From JANNNF01 sp040385825 (lineage in GTDB: Bacteria; Pseudomonadota; Alphaproteobacteria; Rhodobacterales; Rhodobacteraceae), in contig JAZKGQ010000009.1 in assembly GCA_040385825.1 (NCBI GenBank), positions 124,001 through 188,000 on the forward strand: a DNA stretch of 64,000 nt, given 5' to 3'. Made by a program: the position numbers and the translations under genes. Of the stretch, positions 60,653-64,000 are shown piece by piece; within the stretch, counting starts at the first letter, position 1; each line of letters starts with the position of its first letter. Under the pieces are notes generated by a model, which ran no database searches, had not been told where the DNA came from, and was given only the letters and a program-made list of their open reading frames with translations.

Positions 60653-61717
60653 TCACGTCATCGGCGCGATCACCTGCCACAAGCGCTGCCCCGCTGCGGC
60701 CCAAGTCAGGCTTGCGGCGCGGGCATGGCCCCTTTCGATCCATGGCGCAGGGGCTGCGCGTACCGCAGCCACGGATTGCCGCCACGCATCGGAATCCCCC
60801 GGATCAACCAGCACAGCCGCATCGGCGCAGACCTCTGGCATGGCCCCGGCGCGGGCGGCGATGACGGGGCAGCCACAGTGCATCGCCTCGACCGGGGGCA
60901 GGCCGAAGCCTTCGGTCAGGGACGGAAACAGGAATACGGCGGCGTTTTCATACAGGGCGCGCAGCGTGCCGTCGCTGACAAAGCCGGTAAAGATCGCATC
61001 GGCCGGCGGGGTCATGCCCGCCGCCAGATAGCGGTCGCGCGGTGGCCCCCCTGCCACGACCAGCCGCAGACCTTGCGGCGCGTCCGCCTGGAACACGTCG
61101 AACAACCGCGACAGGTTCTTGTAGCCCTTGGTGGACCCAAGCGCCAAGGCATATCCTTTGGATTCAATGCCATGGCGGGCAAGTGTGTCAGGCTCGGCGG
61201 GCGTTTGCAGGATATGGTCGGTGCCGTTATGGACGACGCTGATCTTGTCTGCCGTGCCAATCCCATGCGCCACCAGAGACTGCTTGGCAAAGTCCGACAC
61301 CGTCAGAATATGCCGCGCCCGCCGCGCGATCAGGGGCAGCAGCGCGCGGTAGGCCGTGGCCTGACGCCCGGAATAATCGGTCGGATGCAGAAATGTCTGG
61401 GCATCATGGATCATCACGACCGAGTTGCCATGCAGCACCGGGGCCAGATTGCAGAAGTTCACCAGCAAGGCCCCGCGCGCAAGGGCTGGCAGGGTCAGCA
61501 TTTCCCATCCCTGACCGGCGCCAAACAGGCCGGGGCGCACATCGGGCGTCAGGCTGGGGAAATCGGGGTCGGGGGCGGTGGCGCGCGGGGTCAGCAACGC
61601 AATGTCCCGGCCCGGTACAGCCCGGTCCATCAGCGCCGCCGCATAATGGGCGGCGGTCCGGTGCACGCCGTTCAGCCCATGGCCGATGAATTTGCCGTTG
61701 ATGACGATGCGGGTCAT
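60653..61717 (-). CDS. Glycosyltransferase family 4 (GT-B fold)
   Basis: A 354-residue GT-B glycosyltransferase: MTRIVINGKFIGHGLNGVHRTAAHYAAALM at the start, ILTVSDFAKQSLVAHGI, VVHNGTDHIL, ALGSTKGYKNLSRLFDVF and the donor site FPSLTEGFGLPPVEAMHCGCPVIAARAGAMPEVC with its E-x7-E motif. It overlaps the preceding sulfotransferase gene by 4 bases on the minus strand. It extends the polysaccharide chain in the cytoplasm before export by the adjacent flippase. Confidence 0.92.
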   Translation of the reverse strand: MTRIVINGKFIGHGLNGVHRTAAHYAAALMDRAVPGRDIALLTPRATAPDPDFPSLTPDVRPGLFGAGQGWEMLTLPALARGALLVNFCNLAPVLHGNSVVMIHDAQTFLHPTDYSGRQATAYRALLPLIARRARHILTVSDFAKQSLVAHGIGTADKISVVHNGTDHILQTPAEPDTLARHGIESKGYALALGSTKGYKNLSRLFDVFQADAPQGLRLVVAGGPPRDRYLAAGMTPPADAIFTGFVSDGTLRALYENAAVFLFPSLTEGFGLPPVEAMHCGCPVIAARAGAMPEVCADAAVLVDPGDSDAWRQSVAAVRAAPAPWIERGHARAASLTWAAAGQRLWQVIAPMT

Positions 61718-62589
61718 GGCGACTTGTCCCCCATGCTTGCGGGGGCAGTCTGGCCCCAGATTTTTGCGGCTGTCATGGCCTCGTCATGCAGGGCGGTATC
61801 GGCGGCATAGTACTGGGTGATGAAGGTTTCGACCTCGGGGCCGAAGTCCAGTTTTGCGTAACCTTTCGCGGCGGTGTCGAACAGGCGGCTGCCTGTCCAC
61901 AGCGGATGCAGGACGCGCCGGACGGGCCGGGGCAACAGGGTGCGCGAGGCAAGGCGCACCACCGGGGTCAGCAGCCGCGCCATGGGTTTGGGCTGCCGCC
62001 GCGCGTGGTCATGGGTGACCTCGATGGTCAGCCCCGCCGTGGCCGTCAGCCAGTGCGACAGGGCATCCATCCGGTCGACCGGGAACACGGCCGAGACGAT
62101 GCGACTGCCGTTCAGGTCGGTGAAGGCGGTCTGCCGGGTAAAATGGATGTAGGGCAGGTCGGAAAAGTGATCCCGCCCCGCCAGCCAGTCGCACACCTGC
62201 GCGGCCTCGCTGCGTAGGGCCGGGTCGTCGGCGCGCAGATCGCCCGCCTTGCCGAATTCCTTCATGCGCTGCATCAGCGCCGATACGAACCTTGCCCGCG
62301 GCGCGCGGGTCATGGCAAAGCTGTGGGCCGTGGTCAGGGCGGCCCAGGACGCCGGGAAATGGCCTGACAGAAGATGCAACGTCAGATGGGCCGGGTGAAT
62401 TTCTCCAAGTGTTTCATGGGGGAAACCCCGCTCGACCGCATCCTCTGCCTCGGCCTCGGTCACGCCCAGATCGGTGGCCAGCGGGGCGTAGGACAGGGGC
62501 GTCACCGCCCTTAGGGCGTTGCGCACGCTTTGGCCGGCGTTCTTGGGGATATGGACGAATGCCACCCCCGGTATCGGAGCATACCTCAT
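61714..62589 (-). CDS. Sulfotransferase-family protein (Sulfotransfer_2-like)
   Basis: A 291-residue protein with the PAPS-binding start VAFVHIPKNAGQSVRNAL (about residues 8-25) and the 3'-phosphate site FAMTRAPRARFVSALMQRMKEF near 95. The HIPKNAG form matches the carbohydrate sulfotransferase group. ATG 62589 has an AAGGA site upstream. It is the second sulfotransferase of the locus and is coupled to the GT4 gene. Confidence 0.83.
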   Translation of the reverse strand: MRYAPIPGVAFVHIPKNAGQSVRNALRAVTPLSYAPLATDLGVTEAEAEDAVERGFPHETLGEIHPAHLTLHLLSGHFPASWAALTTAHSFAMTRAPRARFVSALMQRMKEFGKAGDLRADDPALRSEAAQVCDWLAGRDHFSDLPYIHFTRQTAFTDLNGSRIVSAVFPVDRMDALSHWLTATAGLTIEVTHDHARRQPKPMARLLTPVVRLASRTLLPRPVRRVLHPLWTGSRLFDTAAKGYAKLDFGPEVETFITQYYAADTALHDEAMTAAKIWGQTAPASMGDKSP

Positions 62590-62620
62590 ACCGGCAAGAT
62601 CCTTTTTTGCTGCAATATCA

Positions 62621-64000
62621 TCATCCTGAAAACGCGCGCAGGAAGAACACCCGCAGTTTGTAACCCGCCGCCAGCATCGCAAGACCCAGCATCGTTGCCA
62701 TCGCCAGCCCGGCGGTCAGGGCAAGGCCGGGGGGGGCGAGGGCGGGGCGCAGCCAGCCCCAGCCAAACCACAGCACCACTGCATAGGCGGCAACCAGCGC
62801 CACCGATATTGCCATCACCCGCAGCGCGCCCTTGATGGCCGTCTGGCCCTGCCGCCGGATCACGACCAGCGCAACAAGGGTAGAGGCCAGCGCCACGGCG
62901 GCCTGAACCCAGGCCAAGGCCTCCAGCCCGAACGGGGCCGCGACAAAGACGGCCCCGACGGTCAGCACCGTCCAGACCAGATTATAGGTCATCAACACGC
63001 CCGTGCGGTGCCGGGCGGACATCACGGGCTCCAGCAGCTCGCTGCCGATGGCGGCAAAGGCGCGGGCGGCAAGGGCATAGGTCACGACGATGGCCGCACC
63101 ATAAGCCGGGTCGAAAAAGTTTGCGACCACGTCCTGCGCAAAGACCGCGATCACCACGGCCACGCCACCGATCAGCAGCATAGTCGTGCCTGCAAAGCGT
63201 TCCAACACCGGGGAAAGGTCGTGATCCGCCCGGTTGGCGGCGCCGAACTGGGTCAGGGCAAAGCTGCGCATCGGTTGTGCCACGATGTCGGTCGCCCCCG
63301 TCGCCACCCGGTTGCCAAAGCGGTAGAGGCCGGATTCGGCGGTGGAAAACATCAGCCCAAGGATCAGGTCGGCCCCGTAGCGCGCCAGAAACCCCAGCAA
63401 CCGCGACCCATACAGCCCGCCGGAAAAGGCGGTGGCCTCTTTCGCCATCCCCCGGTCGAAGGTCAGGGCCGGGCGTTCGGGCATGAAGACCGCGTAAAGC
63501 AACGTGCCCGACAGCACGCGGATATAGCGGAACGCAACCAGCGCATAGAGCGACTGCCACCACCACAGCAGCGCCACCCCGCCGATCAGCGACGCGATGT
63601 TCTGCAAGAACATGACGCCAAAGTGCAGCCGGACCCGCTGACGCCGCAGCAGAACCGCAGAGGACCACGCCCCCGCCGACGAGATCGGCTGAATGGCGGC
63701 CATGTAGTAGATTACGGGTTCCATATCCGGTGCATCGTACATCCAGGCAATCGGGCGGGCGCACAGCGCCAATACCAGCGACGCCAGCAGGGACAGTCCG
63801 GTGATCATCCAGAATGAGGTTGCCAGAACCGTGGCATCGTCCTTCTTCGAGGTGATGATGAACTGATAAAACCCGGTGTAGGTCAGGGTTTGTATCAGAG
63901 TTATGAACACCACCGCCAAAGTGTAGATGCCATACTCGGCAGGCAGCAAAAATCCGGCGGCCAATATGGTGATTATAAAAGTGGCAATTTGCTGCAAAGA
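62621..64000 (-). CDS. Polysaccharide flippase (Wzx/MATE-like), N-terminus cut by window edge
   Basis: At least 459 residues of a polytopic membrane protein of the polysaccharide-transport family. Successive hydrophobic helices include LASLVLALCARPIAWMYDAP, NIASLIGGVALLWWWQSLYALVAFRYIRVLSGTLLY and GLYGSRLLGFLARYGADLILGLMFSTAESGLYRFGNRVA, the last being the characteristic RYGADxxLG helix of O-antigen/exopolysaccharide flippases. The frame is open through base 64000, so the true start lies outside. It would move lipid-linked repeat units across the inner membrane. Confidence 0.88.
   Translation of the reverse strand, partial: SLQQIATFIITILAAGFLLPAEYGIYTLAVVFITLIQTLTYTGFYQFIITSKKDDATVLATSFWMITGLSLLASLVLALCARPIAWMYDAPDMEPVIYYMAAIQPISSAGAWSSAVLLRRQRVRLHFGVMFLQNIASLIGGVALLWWWQSLYALVAFRYIRVLSGTLLYAVFMPERPALTFDRGMAKEATAFSGGLYGSRLLGFLARYGADLILGLMFSTAESGLYRFGNRVATGATDIVAQPMRSFALTQFGAANRADHDLSPVLERFAGTTMLLIGGVAVVIAVFAQDVVANFFDPAYGAAIVVTYALAARAFAAIGSELLEPVMSARHRTGVLMTYNLVWTVLTVGAVFVAAPFGLEALAWVQAAVALASTLVALVVIRRQGQTAIKGALRVMAISVALVAAYAVVLWFGWGWLRPALAPPGLALTAGLAMATMLGLAMLAAGYKLRVFFLRAFSG

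Overview
The window is GC-rich, densely packed alphaproteobacterial DNA. Gene content (AmiC/AmiR amide sensing, several sugar and polyol ABC operons, a MocD/MocE-type pair, a PcaR-like IclR regulator next to pcaIJF) suggests a Rhodobacteraceae/Paracoccaceae chromosome or large replicon. That placement is inference from family content; there is no rRNA, tRNA or housekeeping marker in the window. No CRISPR array, insertion sequence or phage gene was seen.

Layout. (1) 1-8250, minus strand: an amide/peptide uptake and hydrolysis operon, amiC-amiR-dppC-dppB-dppA-formamidase-dppDF, with an SDR running off the left edge. An intrinsic terminator lies in the leader 11 bases before the amiC start, as expected for AmiR/ANTAR antitermination control. 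(2) 8365-13241: an exported esterase, an IclR regulator and the divergent pcaIJF genes for the last steps of 3-oxoadipate breakdown. (3) 13275-24382, minus strand: a ribose-type ABC importer followed by two SDRs, two zinc-type alcohol dehydrogenases, a PRISE-type SDR, a YciI protein, a Gfo/Idh/MocA dehydrogenase and a tautomerase-like protein. It is divergent from a 3-hydroxyisobutyrate-dehydrogenase-like gene and a gene fusing a winged helix to an ABC solute-binding domain. (4) 27294-34334, minus strand: a TonB receptor, a complete FecBCDE-type importer and a siderophore-interacting reductase. (5) 34749-37001: a lone thiolase and a LacI-type regulator.

(6) 37330-48423, plus strand: the most interesting operon. 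It encodes a Tat-exported binding protein, two permeases, two ATPases whose defects are complementary (one has a degenerate signature motif, the other an altered Walker B glutamate), a Gfo/Idh dehydrogenase, a sugar isomerase/epimerase, a DUF4432 epimerase-like protein, a MocD-like di-iron oxygenase, a MocE-like Rieske ferredoxin and a PanB-like protein lacking metal ligands of true PanB. I read it as an uncharacterised pathway for a methylated sugar or polyol. (7) 48465-53315: a 25-residue membrane peptide gene and a gluconate/ketogluconate cluster (gntK, SDR, 2-hydroxyacid dehydrogenase, gluconolactonase, 6-phosphogluconate dehydrogenase) around a GntR/IdnR-like operator. (8) 53359-64000: a surface polysaccharide locus with a pyruvyltransferase-like protein, a clan GH-A glycosidase, a UGM-like flavoprotein, two glycosyltransferases, two sulfotransferases, a flippase cut by the right edge, and a small RTX protein.

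Several minus-strand operons carry strong hairpins between genes, often beside the binding-protein gene, so mRNA processing probably sets expression ratios. All functions are homology calls made by reading the sequence; no database search was run.
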